The position numbers and the translations under genes were made by a program. Below the pieces are notes generated by a model. It had not been told where the DNA came from. It ran no database searches and saw nothing but the letters and a program-made list of their open reading frames with translations. DNA of 64,000 nucleotides from Clostridia bacterium (lineage in GTDB: Bacteria; Bacillota; TC1; UBA5767). This document shows positions 9,670 through 18,547 of this stretch, piece after piece (the first letter of the stretch is position 1; each line of letters opens with the position of its first letter). Location: the NCBI GenBank assembly GCA_016887505.1, contig CP069393.1, positions 372,001 to 436,000 on the forward strand. Reading direction: 5' to 3'.

Positions 9670-10752
9670 ATGTTTAATAAAAATAGGATTGTTATATTAT
9701 ATATAGTGTTATTTCTAGTACTAATTTTGCCAGTTGGCTGTTCTAAGGAAGAACCGATTCCTATGCCCACCGAAGGGGTGAGCGTGACCGACTCAATCGG
9801 ACGTGAAATCATTGTTCCGGAGGATGCTCATCATTTGGGTACAATTTTTGCAGCAAGCGGACATATCGTGGGTCTACTAGGCCACGATGAGGATATTGTG
9901 TGTATCACCAATGGCTTGACTCGGGATATTCTTTTTAATCGGGCCTGCCCAGGTGTCGGAGAAAACCCTGTCGTTAAGGACTCAGGCAGATTAAACATAG
10001 AAGAGATTGTTCGGGTAGAAACAGATTTAGCATTTATTGAAAAAGAAACCTACTATGCCAAAGGAGAAAAAGAGAAGCTAGAAATGTTTGGCATACCCTA
10101 TTTTGTCGTGGATTTTACAGACATTGATTCTCAATTATTTACAATTGAATCCATGGGTGAGGCTCTTGGGGAACAAGAAAAGGCTGCTGCCTATGTAAGC
10201 TGGTATAGGGATATGGTGGAATTGGTGGAAAGTCGGGTTGCCGATATTCCAGAGTCTGAAAAACTGACCGTATACCATAGTGTAAATGAGGCAATTCGTA
10301 CAGACCCGATCGACTCATTGTCGACCGATTGGATTGAGCGGACCGGACTGATCAATGTATCGGCGCATGAAGAACTAGAGTTTACGGATAACAAGTATTA
10401 TAGTTCTCTTGAACAGATCCTATTATGGGATCCGGACCTTATTTTATGCAATGAAAGTGGAGTAGATGAATATATCCGGACTGAAAGTGCTTGGTCATCA
10501 TTGAAGGCTGTACACGATGACCGGGTATATCTTTTGCCAAATGGTATTTCTCGGTGGGGACATATGAATTCCATCGAGATCCCCTTAGCGATGTTATATA
10601 CAGGCAAGATAGCTTACCCGGAACGATTTGAAGATATAGATATAGAAGAAATTGCCGAGGACTATTACGAGCAGTTCTGGGATTACCAGTTGACGGATGA
10701 TGAACTGCAGGATATTCTGAGCGGTAAAGATATGCGTAAGAGGAAGGAATAG
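9670..10752 (+). CDS. Substrate-binding lipoprotein of the FecCD-type importer
   Basis: 360 residues with a lipoprotein signal (lipobox PVGC, Cys24) and the class III periplasmic-binding-protein layout: VTDSIGREIIVPEDA, NIEEIVRVETDLAF, the long linker helix near residues 150-190, then LLWDPDLILCNESG. It completes the three-gene importer. The ligand is unknown; no helper gene of haem, siderophore or cobalamin metabolism is adjacent. It abuts the ATPase stop with no gap. Confidence 0.9.
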   Translation: MFNKNRIVILYIVLFLVLILPVGCSKEEPIPMPTEGVSVTDSIGREIIVPEDAHHLGTIFAASGHIVGLLGHDEDIVCITNGLTRDILFNRACPGVGENPVVKDSGRLNIEEIVRVETDLAFIEKETYYAKGEKEKLEMFGIPYFVVDFTDIDSQLFTIESMGEALGEQEKAAAYVSWYRDMVELVESRVADIPESEKLTVYHSVNEAIRTDPIDSLSTDWIERTGLINVSAHEELEFTDNKYYSSLEQILLWDPDLILCNESGVDEYIRTESAWSSLKAVHDDRVYLLPNGISRWGHMNSIEIPLAMLYTGKIAYPERFEDIDIEEIAEDYYEQFWDYQLTDDELQDILSGKDMRKRKE

Positions 10753-10755
10753 TGG

Positions 10756-11487
10756 ATGAAAATCATCATAGCTTTAGACGATACGGACAACTATACATCC
10801 ATTGGCACAGGAGAATTACTAGAAGAAATGGTGGCAGAATTAGCAGATAAGGGGTGGTTTACGTCAGAAGGTGTTACCAGACATCAGTTGCCCATTATGG
10901 AAAATATCCGGTATACTTCTCATAATTCCTCAATGGCAGTTTGTGGCCTAAGTGACTTTTCAGTTTTACGTGAGATGACGGACTTCTGTGAGAATTATGT
11001 AAGGAACTATGCTGCGCAAGGGTCCGACCCGGGACTCTGTATTGTGGTTCCTGAACTTTTAGATGATAAGGACCGGCTTCTCACCTATGGTATGCGAGCT
11101 CTCAACCAATATATTGAGAAAAATGAAGCCTATGGTTTGGCAGAACGTTTGAATGGAGTACACTTATCTGAACATGGTGGAGAGGGCATCGGGGTAATTG
11201 GCGCTCTAGCTGGCGCATCACTTCGTTTGGGCGGCAACAATGGCCGATTCATAGGTTATTTCACCTTGGGGGAGTGCACTGAAACGACAGTGCAAGAATT
11301 GTTAGCACATCCTAAAATTGAAGAAGTACGTCATGTTTCAGGAGAAGCAATCACATTGACCGATGCAGTTAAATTAGGGGAGAGATTAAAAACGGCCTAT
11401 CTAAATAGCAAGTCTGTTTTGATGATTACCGGTGATCGAAGCGGGGGATACCGCACCTTGAATCGGCAAGAAATGAAGGTTTATTGA
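10756..11487 (+). CDS. TiaS-like DDTD-motif protein
   Basis: 243 residues. The N-terminal ALDDTDNYTSIGTGELL and the internal GEGIGVIGALAGASLRLGG resemble the catalytic domain of archaeal TiaS, the enzyme that attaches agmatine to the wobble cytidine of tRNA-Ile2. The tRNA-binding C-terminal domains of TiaS are absent, so this is not a full TiaS. It sits four bases after the binding-protein gene and overlaps the next small gene, so it belongs to the transporter operon. A kinase-like or nucleotide-dependent role in handling the imported ligand is possible but is inference. Confidence 0.65.
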   Translation: MKIIIALDDTDNYTSIGTGELLEEMVAELADKGWFTSEGVTRHQLPIMENIRYTSHNSSMAVCGLSDFSVLREMTDFCENYVRNYAAQGSDPGLCIVVPELLDDKDRLLTYGMRALNQYIEKNEAYGLAERLNGVHLSEHGGEGIGVIGALAGASLRLGGNNGRFIGYFTLGECTETTVQELLAHPKIEEVRHVSGEAITLTDAVKLGERLKTAYLNSKSVLMITGDRSGGYRTLNRQEMKVY

Positions 11488-11681
11488 TGCGATATATTGA
11501 ATTAGATAGTTTAGATATTCAAAGTAGGGAAACGGAATTCAACCATATGGCCGCCCAGTGTGCGTCCTTTTTGCAAGACGACGAAGAAGAATGGGCAACG
11601 GAATCGGTTGTCAATTGTCTGAATTGCAAAAGAAGACGCTGGGTCTTTGGAGGATTTCAGTGCATGAAGGAGGATTCATGA
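11487..11681 (+). CDS. Small Cys-containing protein of unknown function
   Basis: 64 residues, acidic in the middle (DDEEEW) with a C-terminal CLNCKRRRWVFGGFQC motif whose three cysteines (plus Cys in the N-terminal half) suggest a metal or Fe-S site. ATG 11487 overlaps the TiaS-like stop by one base, and the stop overlaps the aminopeptidase start (ATGA), so it is embedded in the operon and very probably real. I do not recognise the family. Confidence 0.7.
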   Translation: MRYIELDSLDIQSRETEFNHMAAQCASFLQDDEEEWATESVVNCLNCKRRRWVFGGFQCMKEDS

Positions 11682-12916
11682 GTCATATCCCAATGAATCA
11701 AAACGAATTATTCCGATTTTTGGAGCAATCTTATACACCATACCACGCGGCACAAAACTTGGCCGATATGCTTAGTGATGTTGGATTCATTCCATACCAA
11801 GGGGATCTATCAGAACCATCCTATAAGAAAAGTGGTGGCGTTCTTTGGGCCATAAGGCCTGGAACGGAACCGCTAAAAAAAAGTGGTGTGCACATTGTAA
11901 TGGCCCATCTAGATTCACCCTGCTTTGCTGTAAAACAGCAGGCAGATCAATTTGATGCCATGGCTAGACTCTCACTGGAGCGCTATGGTGGTATGAATTT
12001 GGAGAGCTTTAAAGATATCCCATTGCGCATGGCTGGGCGTGTCTTTATTGGTGGTCCTGAAAAACCAGAGGAAAGACTTTTTGTTTCAAAGCAAAAAGCA
12101 GTCATACCATCTCTAGCAGTACACTTAAAAGCTGAGAATCAAAAAGATAGTATCCAAGAAAACCTACAGGCTTTATGGTCACTAAGGAATAGACCGATTC
12201 AGGAAAGGCTTATTGAAGAGATGTCTTTGGAAAAAGAAGACATTCTTGCCTGGGAAACCTATTTGGTTTCTTCGGAAGGATGTACACTTTTGGATGAAGA
12301 CAGCGGCCTCTTTATGGCCCCAAGGCTAGATGACCTATCGGAAGCATATGTAGCGATTCGAGCCCTGATGGATTGTAAGCCTACTAAGGCTGCTCAGCTA
12401 GTACTTTTAGTGAATCATGAAGAAATTGGTAGTATGACTAGCGAAGGAGCATTTTCACCGATGTTACTGGAATTATTGGAGCGTCTCCTATTATCTCAAG
12501 GCGGAGACCGGAAGGACTATTTTAGAATGATGGATGCCTGCGACCTGGTTTCCTTGGATCTTGCGCATGGATATCATCCGAACTATGCATCTAGGTATGA
12601 CAAAAAGAACGCTCCCCTATTGGGAAAGGGACCTGCTATAAAAGTATCGGCACAGGGAAAATATGCAACAGATACATCTCAAAGAGCAAAATTGATGGGG
12701 TTGGCCAAGCAAGCAGGCATTTCAACTCAAATCTATCAAAACCATTCAGATATTAAGGGCGGCACTACGATTGGCCCACTAACTAGCGCCATGGCAGGAA
12801 TTGCTGCAGTAGATATTGGGGTACCCATCTTGGGTATGCATTCTTCTTTGGAAGTTGCCTGTCTTGAAGATATCGAATCTTGTATCCGCTGGATGACAGC
12901 ATATTACCAAGCATAG
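11678..12916 (+). CDS. M18 family aminopeptidase (aspartyl aminopeptidase-like)
   Basis: 412 residues; a tetrahedral dinuclear-zinc exopeptidase that removes N-terminal, often acidic, residues. Zinc and catalytic motifs are in family order: VMAHLDSP, PRLDDLS, VNHEEIGSMTSEGA, DLAHGYHPNY and the C-terminal GMHSSLEV. The ATG at 11678 follows AAGGAGG by four bases; the frame is open upstream through the small Cys gene but that part is not M18-like. It is coupled to the gene before it. Confidence 0.93.
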   Translation: MSHIPMNQNELFRFLEQSYTPYHAAQNLADMLSDVGFIPYQGDLSEPSYKKSGGVLWAIRPGTEPLKKSGVHIVMAHLDSPCFAVKQQADQFDAMARLSLERYGGMNLESFKDIPLRMAGRVFIGGPEKPEERLFVSKQKAVIPSLAVHLKAENQKDSIQENLQALWSLRNRPIQERLIEEMSLEKEDILAWETYLVSSEGCTLLDEDSGLFMAPRLDDLSEAYVAIRALMDCKPTKAAQLVLLVNHEEIGSMTSEGAFSPMLLELLERLLLSQGGDRKDYFRMMDACDLVSLDLAHGYHPNYASRYDKKNAPLLGKGPAIKVSAQGKYATDTSQRAKLMGLAKQAGISTQIYQNHSDIKGGTTIGPLTSAMAGIAAVDIGVPILGMHSSLEVACLEDIESCIRWMTAYYQA

Positions 12917-12934
12917 CTTTTGGAGGAAAACAGA

Positions 12935-14128
12935 TTGAACGAAATACGAAATAGTTACGAAGATAACATCGTACGCATAGAATTGGAAGACAAACAGATT
13001 ATTCTTTTGGGCACGGCCCATGTTTCCAAGGAGAGTGCTGCTCAAGTGATTGAAATTGTTGAAGCAGAGGACCCGGATACGATTGCGGTTGAGCTTTGCC
13101 AATCACGCTATAGTAGTTTGCAGCAAGAAAGCCGTTGGAAGGGCACGGATATTATCAAAATCATCAAGGAAAAGAAGTCTGGACTTCTTTTGGCAAACCT
13201 AGTTTTGGGTTCTTATCAAAGACGTATTGCAGAGCAGTTCGGTATTGAACCAGGTGAAGAAATGAAGGTGGGCATTCAGATTGCCAAAGAGAAGGATAAA
13301 AAGCTGTTGCTAGCGGATAGAAATATCCAAACTACCTTGTCTAGGGTTTGGAATATGATGAACCTAAGAGGCAAGGCCAAAGTGATGCTAGCATTAATTA
13401 TGAGTATCTTTTCTGACGAAGAAATTGCAGAAGAAGAACTAGAAGCGCTTCGTAAGGGAGATGCACTTTCTGCTGCTCTGAATGAGATGGCTGAATCCTT
13501 TCCACAATTGAAGAGAACTCTAATTGATGAGCGTGATCAATATATCGCAAACAAACTGAAAAAATCGAACGGGAAAAAGATTTTGGCAATTTTGGGTGCT
13601 GGCCATCTACCGGGTGTACAACTAGAGCTGTTTAAAGAACAGGATATGCAGAGAATATCTAGTGTACCAAAGAAGAACAAGTCTTGGCGAAAAATCGGCT
13701 GGCTGATTCCTGTACTAGTTGTAGGATTGGTGGCAACGACGTTTAGCCATGATGCCCCTTCAGGTTGGGAGGGACTCCTTGCATGGATTCTTTGGAATGG
13801 TTCATTTTCTGCGCTAGGTACCTTACTAGCTTTTGGGCATCCACTAAGCATCCTTACTGCATTCGTAGTAGCACCTATTAGCTCTCTAAATCCCTTACTA
13901 GCTGCCGGATGGTTTGCTGGTCTGGTGGAAGCATTTGTAAGAAAGCCAAAAGTTGAAGATTTTGAGAAATTATCGACAGATCTTACGGGTATTACTGGAT
14001 TTTGGAAGAATCGCGTGACTCGTGTTCTTCTGGTCGTTGTTTTTGCGAATATCGGTAGTACAATCGGAACCTTAGTAGGGGGCGGAGAAGTAATACGCGT
14101 CTTTATCAAGACGGTATTCGGAGGATAA
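12935..14128 (+). CDS. TraB/PrgY family membrane protein
   Basis: 397 residues. The conserved TraB motifs GTAHVS, AVELCQSRY, LADRNIQTTLSR and ILGAGHLPG lie in the first 230 residues, and three to four hydrophobic segments fill the C-terminal 150. The family is known from Enterococcus PrgY, which limits pheromone activity, and from mitochondrial TraB proteins; the motif pattern suggests a hydrolase, but the activity is not established. The start is most likely TTG 12935, eight bases after GGAGG; an upstream TTG at 12920 overlaps that ribosome site. Confidence 0.85.
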   Translation: MNEIRNSYEDNIVRIELEDKQIILLGTAHVSKESAAQVIEIVEAEDPDTIAVELCQSRYSSLQQESRWKGTDIIKIIKEKKSGLLLANLVLGSYQRRIAEQFGIEPGEEMKVGIQIAKEKDKKLLLADRNIQTTLSRVWNMMNLRGKAKVMLALIMSIFSDEEIAEEELEALRKGDALSAALNEMAESFPQLKRTLIDERDQYIANKLKKSNGKKILAILGAGHLPGVQLELFKEQDMQRISSVPKKNKSWRKIGWLIPVLVVGLVATTFSHDAPSGWEGLLAWILWNGSFSALGTLLAFGHPLSILTAFVVAPISSLNPLLAAGWFAGLVEAFVRKPKVEDFEKLSTDLTGITGFWKNRVTRVLLVVVFANIGSTIGTLVGGGEVIRVFIKTVFGG

Positions 14129-14130
14129 AT

Positions 14131-15057
14131 ATGGAACACAAGCGACTGCAGGCCATCCGTAGAGCTGCCATTTTAGCGATGGTGGGCAATGCAATCTTGG
14201 CAGTGATAAAATTAGCAGTAGGCATTGCTACACATACCTTGAGTGTTATCGGAGACGGCGTGGATTCGTCTGTGGACATTTTGACTTCAAGTGTCCCCCT
14301 TTTTGCATCTCGTATCATTAGCCGTGAACCCAATAAGGAGTTTCCTTTCGGCTATGGTCGAGCCGAGGCGATGGCTACTTCTTTGCTGGCCTTCGCAATT
14401 CTGTATGCTGGTCTTCAATTGGGTATTAGTAGCATTCGGCAACTACTGAATCCCGTTCTACAGGTGGAAGTTTCTTTGATCGCCATTATAGTGACCATCA
14501 TATCCATTTTTGGGAAAAGTTTTTTGGCTTTCAGTCAAATCAAAGCTGGCCGGAAGACCCAGTCCAATATGTTGGTGGCCAACGGTAAGAACATGACGGC
14601 AGATATTTTGATTTCGGTAAGTGTATTGGCAGGACTTTTGATTAGTCATTGGACTGGATTCTATGGCATAGATGCAGTCGTGACACTCCTCATTTCAATT
14701 CTTATTATCTGGACGGCTATCAGCTTGTTTATGGAGAGCAATAAAGAGTTGATGGATGGATTGGACGACACTGAAATATATAAACATATTGCAGAAACGG
14801 CTTCATCAGTAGAAGGCGTGGAAAAGCCTCATAGAATGCGCGTCAGAAAGGTAGGCGTACACTACATGGTGTATATGGATATCGAACTTCCAGCAACCAT
14901 GGATGTAGCCAGAGCTCATCAAATATCTCAAGAAGTTGAGCGTAAAATTACCGAGCAGGTGGAAGGCATTTATGATGTGCTTGTCCATATAGAACCCAGA
15001 GGAAATAAAGAGGCGGAGAGCTATGGCGTTTGCCTGGAGGATAAAGAGGAAGAGTAA
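14131..15057 (+). CDS. Cation diffusion facilitator family transporter
   Basis: 308 residues with six membrane segments and a C-terminal ferredoxin-like cytosolic domain (about residues 215-295). The metal site on helix 2 is D-x-x-x-D (GDGVDSSVD) and on helix 5 N-x-x-x-D (KNMTADI). This differs from the H-x-x-x-D of typical zinc members and is closer to what is described for Mn- or Fe-type members, so manganese or iron export is more likely than zinc. It follows the TraB-like gene by two bases. Confidence 0.9.
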   Translation: MEHKRLQAIRRAAILAMVGNAILAVIKLAVGIATHTLSVIGDGVDSSVDILTSSVPLFASRIISREPNKEFPFGYGRAEAMATSLLAFAILYAGLQLGISSIRQLLNPVLQVEVSLIAIIVTIISIFGKSFLAFSQIKAGRKTQSNMLVANGKNMTADILISVSVLAGLLISHWTGFYGIDAVVTLLISILIIWTAISLFMESNKELMDGLDDTEIYKHIAETASSVEGVEKPHRMRVRKVGVHYMVYMDIELPATMDVARAHQISQEVERKITEQVEGIYDVLVHIEPRGNKEAESYGVCLEDKEEE

Positions 15058-15060
15058 AAT

Positions 15061-16926
15061 ATGGCATTATTAAGAGTAGAGCAATTAGGAAAAGTATTTA
15101 ATGGGGAATATCTTTGGAAAGATATTTCCTTTTCCATTGAAATAGGAGAGAAAGTTGGACTTCTAGGACCGAATGGCTGTGGTAAATCGACGCTTATCAA
15201 AGCACTTTTAGGAGATATAGAATACGATGATGGGGAGATTATCTTTGCAAAAGACAAGGTGATTGCGACGGTATCTCAAAAATTAGAGTCAGAACAAGAA
15301 ACCGAAAATCTGCAGTCCTATTTATTGGAGATGTTTATGGACATCTTAAAGGCTGAAAAGGCGATGCATAAATACCAACTGCTGATGGAGAAATCTACAG
15401 ACGACCCTGAAATGCTTAAGGAGGCAATAGAACGTTATACTAGGGCAACCGATCGATATGAACGTCTGGGTGGTTATTTAATGGAAGCTCGGATTAAGGA
15501 AGTAGTGATCGGATTGGGATTCGGCGAAGAAGAATTGAAAAGGCCGATGAGCCAATTCAGCGGGGGGCAAAAGACGAGAATTTCTTTGGCAAGATCGCTT
15601 TTGCGTGAACCAGACATCCTAATTCTAGATGAGCCCAACAACTACTTGGACTTGCAGGCTCTTGCTTGGTTGGAACAGTTCCTGAGTAACTATAAGGGAG
15701 CGGTCTTAGTAGTATCACATGATAGGTATTTTTTAGATGCAGTCATTGATAGAGTGTTAGAATTTGAGCAAGGGAAAATATATAGCTATGTAGGAAACTA
15801 TAGTTCTTTTGTGGAAAAAAAAGAGCAGATTGTCGAAAACCATAATAAACTTTATGCTAAGCAACAGGAGAAGATAGCGCAGACTGAGGCCTATATTCAG
15901 AAGTACAAGGCTGGCATTAAATCCAAACAAGCAAGAGGGCGTCAAAGCCAACTTGACCGCTTGGAACGATTGGAAAAACGTGGCGAGAACCAACACATGA
16001 AAATGCACTTAGAACAAGGGGTGGTATCGGGTAAGAAGGTACTTATTCTAAAGAAAGTGTCAGTTGGATATGGGGATAAAACTATTGTAGATAATGTTAG
16101 TTTTGAGCTTATGCGTGGAGAACGTGTGGGCATAATCGGTCCCAATGGTTGTGGTAAGACGACCATGCTAAAAGCGGTGGTGGGAGAACTTCCCTTTGGG
16201 GGTAAGATCCAATATGGTGTCAATGTGGAGGTAGGTTGGTTTTCTCAAGAACATGAACTCATCCAAGATGAATTAAGTGTCCTAGATACTTTGATGGAAG
16301 AAGGTGCTCGGGATTACCAAGAAGCTAGAGAAATACTAGCTCAATATGGGTTCATTGGAGAAGAAGTATACAAGAAATGTGAACGACTTTCGGGTGGTGA
16401 AAAGTCTAGGTTGGTCATGGCCGTGTTGATGTACAAAAAACCAAATCTACTGGTACTAGATGAGCCAACCAACCATCTAGATATTTACGCAAGACAAGCC
16501 CTAGAAGATGCCCTTGAAGAATACCAAGGAACTATTTTATTCGTATCGCACGATCGCTATTTTCTTAAAAGAATGGCCCAGAGATTGCTGGTATTTGAGA
16601 ATGGAAAGTTGGATATAATACCGGATGGTTATGCCCAGTACCTGAGTTTGCAACAACAGCGTCTAGAAGCGAAGGAAAACGAAACCGCTGTGAAACCGAA
16701 GAAAGTAGGAGACAAGAAACAAGAGCGAGTCAGAAAAGCAAGAATCGGAGAAATTGAGCGCTTGATTGATTCCTTGGAACAGGGTTTGGATGAAATCCAT
16801 CAGTCGTTACTTCTGGAAGAAGTTTATTCTGATCCTTCAAAATGTAGGGAAGTGAATGAGGAACTTGAGAAGCGTGAAGAGGAATTGAATCAACTGATGC
16901 AGGAATGGGAAGAATTGATGGCCTAG
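15061..16926 (+). CDS. ABC-F family ATPase
   Basis: 621 residues with two ABC domains and no membrane segment. Walker A is GPNGCGKST in both halves, signatures are FSGGQKTR and LSGGEKSR, and Walker B regions are ILILDEPNNYLD and LLVLDEPTNHLD. The linker (about residues 235-310) and a C-terminal coiled coil rich in E/L/Q are typical of Uup/YdiF-like ABC-F proteins that act on the ribosome. Whether it is a housekeeping translation factor or an antibiotic protection protein cannot be decided here. It begins three bases after the CDF gene. Confidence 0.92.
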   Translation: MALLRVEQLGKVFNGEYLWKDISFSIEIGEKVGLLGPNGCGKSTLIKALLGDIEYDDGEIIFAKDKVIATVSQKLESEQETENLQSYLLEMFMDILKAEKAMHKYQLLMEKSTDDPEMLKEAIERYTRATDRYERLGGYLMEARIKEVVIGLGFGEEELKRPMSQFSGGQKTRISLARSLLREPDILILDEPNNYLDLQALAWLEQFLSNYKGAVLVVSHDRYFLDAVIDRVLEFEQGKIYSYVGNYSSFVEKKEQIVENHNKLYAKQQEKIAQTEAYIQKYKAGIKSKQARGRQSQLDRLERLEKRGENQHMKMHLEQGVVSGKKVLILKKVSVGYGDKTIVDNVSFELMRGERVGIIGPNGCGKTTMLKAVVGELPFGGKIQYGVNVEVGWFSQEHELIQDELSVLDTLMEEGARDYQEAREILAQYGFIGEEVYKKCERLSGGEKSRLVMAVLMYKKPNLLVLDEPTNHLDIYARQALEDALEEYQGTILFVSHDRYFLKRMAQRLLVFENGKLDIIPDGYAQYLSLQQQRLEAKENETAVKPKKVGDKKQERVRKARIGEIERLIDSLEQGLDEIHQSLLLEEVYSDPSKCREVNEELEKREEELNQLMQEWEELMA

Positions 16927-16939
16927 GAAATGATTTGCA

Positions 16940-16970
16940 CAGTATGCTCCTAAGTAAACGGAGCATACTG
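16940..16970. other. Perfect 11-bp hairpin after the ABC-F gene
   Basis: CAGTATGCTCC (16940-16950) pairs exactly with GGAGCATACTG (16960-16970). No T-run follows, so it is terminator-like only in position. A second hairpin, GTAAAGC/GCTTTAC, lies at 17018-17041 before the convergent gene. Confidence 0.5.
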
Positions 16971-17052
16971 CAGTTACTTCTAGACACCAAACCAAATACT
17001 AGATATGCAAAGAGCTAGTAAAGCGTGATGAAGTGCTTTACAGGTTTTGTAT

Positions 17053-17616
17053 CTATGGTTTAGGATATGCTTTGATGATGTTGTCATGCATTGCTTTTCG
17101 GTATTCCGAGTCCATTAAAACCAAGTCATAGATGAGAGGGTCATTCAAAAGCATGGCCCAACTGCGGTAAAGATTGTGCAGCCATTCTTCTGAAAAAGAG
17201 TCTCTAAACTTGGGGTTTTCAATTAAAGGACAGCGGTAGTTAGTCTCGAGCGTTTCTATTACAAGAATAAATTCTCCCTCTTGTGTAAGGTGGGGGGCAA
17301 CGGGATAGGTTCTACACTGCATCGGACGTTTGTCGCGGTCGCAATGTCCATTGCAGGTTAAAAAATAGACAAGACCATTCCAAGAATCTGGGAATCCTGG
17401 ATCGGATGCGTCCTGGATCTCCCAGTCCAACCAATCTTCTTCTCGGGTGAATATGCTTTCCTCTCCGGGCAATAGATAAATCCCATATGAGTCAGTATCG
17501 GAACAACATATGCTGCCACAGAGCTTACCACAGTCACATTCCCTACTTAAGGGGCTGTCTTCACGGGTCCAATTATAAATGCGTTGATAGTCTTTTTTTT
17601 TGAATTTAGGTTTCAT
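17053..17616 (-). CDS. YkgJ-type cysteine cluster protein
   Basis: 187 residues with nine cysteines, including CDCGKLCGSICC near the N-terminus and CNGHCDRDKRPMQCRTYP in the middle, matching the Fe/Zn-binding cysteine cluster family. Its function is not established. I chose ATG 17616, the start of the basic MKPKFKKKDY segment; ATG 17628 is also possible and would overlap the upstream gene's end by ten bases. It is cotranscribed with the cupin isomerase gene. Confidence 0.75.
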   Translation of the reverse strand: MKPKFKKKDYQRIYNWTREDSPLSRECDCGKLCGSICCSDTDSYGIYLLPGEESIFTREEDWLDWEIQDASDPGFPDSWNGLVYFLTCNGHCDRDKRPMQCRTYPVAPHLTQEGEFILVIETLETNYRCPLIENPKFRDSFSEEWLHNLYRSWAMLLNDPLIYDLVLMDSEYRKAMHDNIIKAYPKP

Positions 17617-17618
17617 AG

Positions 17619-18350
17619 CTATTTCCATAGTACCGAAAAATACTCGGGGTCATGCACAAAGGATTCGTAGAGACTTCCTTCAAACTGTAGCGGGTTATCT
17701 GCATAGGGAGAAGTCTGAATTTCCAGTCCTAACGCTTTTTCATAATTTGCATTTAAAATATATTCTTGATTTCCCTCATCATTCTTAATTAGATAATAAG
17801 GGCTTCCTTCCTTTGCAGAATAAGGTTGGTAGTCCTTTTCTGAATTTTTCTTGATTAAGGAAGCGATGAGGATAGGGTCTTCGCCAGTATTGATGGTTGT
17901 ATGCCCAAATCCGTTTTTTACAAAGATGTGGTCCCCTTTCACAAAGGGAATGGCAATCACTTCTTGGATTTGACCTACGGAACGGTGCTTCTGCAGTAAG
18001 AATACGCCCGAACCTTCAAGGATTTCATGAATCTCTGGATAGGTTTCTTCCGTTAAGTCATCTAAAATGTGAAAGTGAGGGATGGTCTTTAGATACTCAT
18101 TTCCAATGATGCCAGGTCGTACTAGCTTAAGATTATAGTTCAAATTATATTGTTTGAAGATGGATTCATCCTCTTCCCAATAGTTTCTTTCATAGAAGGC
18201 ATAGAGCAAGGGATTATCTTCCGTATCGGCATTCAGATAATACTCTCTAGCTGCATTTAAATAGAATAACTTGGGTTCAGCGTGCACTATATGGTCAGAA
18301 AACCGTAGTAAGCCGCTTGGGTCCATTGTCACCGCTTTATCGTAAAACAT
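17619..18350 (-). CDS. Glucose-6-phosphate isomerase, cupin type
   Basis: 243 residues of the archaeal-type cupin isomerase family, unrelated in fold to the usual bacterial PGI. The metal-site signature PHFH, then EETYPEIHEILEGSG, and the later His in NGFGHTTINTG are in family order. It is longer than the classic archaeal enzyme (about 190 residues) because of extra N- and C-terminal segments. GGAGG lies five bases before the ATG. The expected role is interconversion of glucose-6- and fructose-6-phosphate. Confidence 0.8.
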   Translation of the reverse strand: MFYDKAVTMDPSGLLRFSDHIVHAEPKLFYLNAAREYYLNADTEDNPLLYAFYERNYWEEDESIFKQYNLNYNLKLVRPGIIGNEYLKTIPHFHILDDLTEETYPEIHEILEGSGVFLLQKHRSVGQIQEVIAIPFVKGDHIFVKNGFGHTTINTGEDPILIASLIKKNSEKDYQPYSAKEGSPYYLIKNDEGNQEYILNANYEKALGLEIQTSPYADNPLQFEGSLYESFVHDPEYFSVLWK

Positions 18351-18466
18351 GGTAACCTCCTGATATTTGCCTTAGCAACATTATATACTAATGTATAGGG
18401 GATAATGCGTCAAGATTAGAAATAGTTTAAGAAGTAAATTGATGCGTACACTTATTCTGGATGTGA

Positions 18467-18495
18467 TTGACTTTAGCGTGCTAATGCAATACACT
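18467..18495 (+). promoter_or_regulatory. Sigma-A promoter of the amino acid importer operon
   Basis: TTGACT (18467-18472), 17-base spacer, TACACT (18490-18495), about 50 bases before the binding-protein start. Confidence 0.55.
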
Positions 18496-18547
18496 ATCAA
18501 AGGAATACACATGAATATTATCATAAAGAAAGGTAAGGGAAAAAAAC

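Noticed and set aside
13537-14139. Antisense frame over the TraB-like gene (about 200 codons)
   Set aside because: No start signal, Ser/Pro-rich shadow composition, and the sense strand encodes the TraB motifs.
16940-17041. Hairpins after the ABC-F gene as strong terminators
   Set aside because: The stems are perfect but neither is followed by a T-run on either strand.
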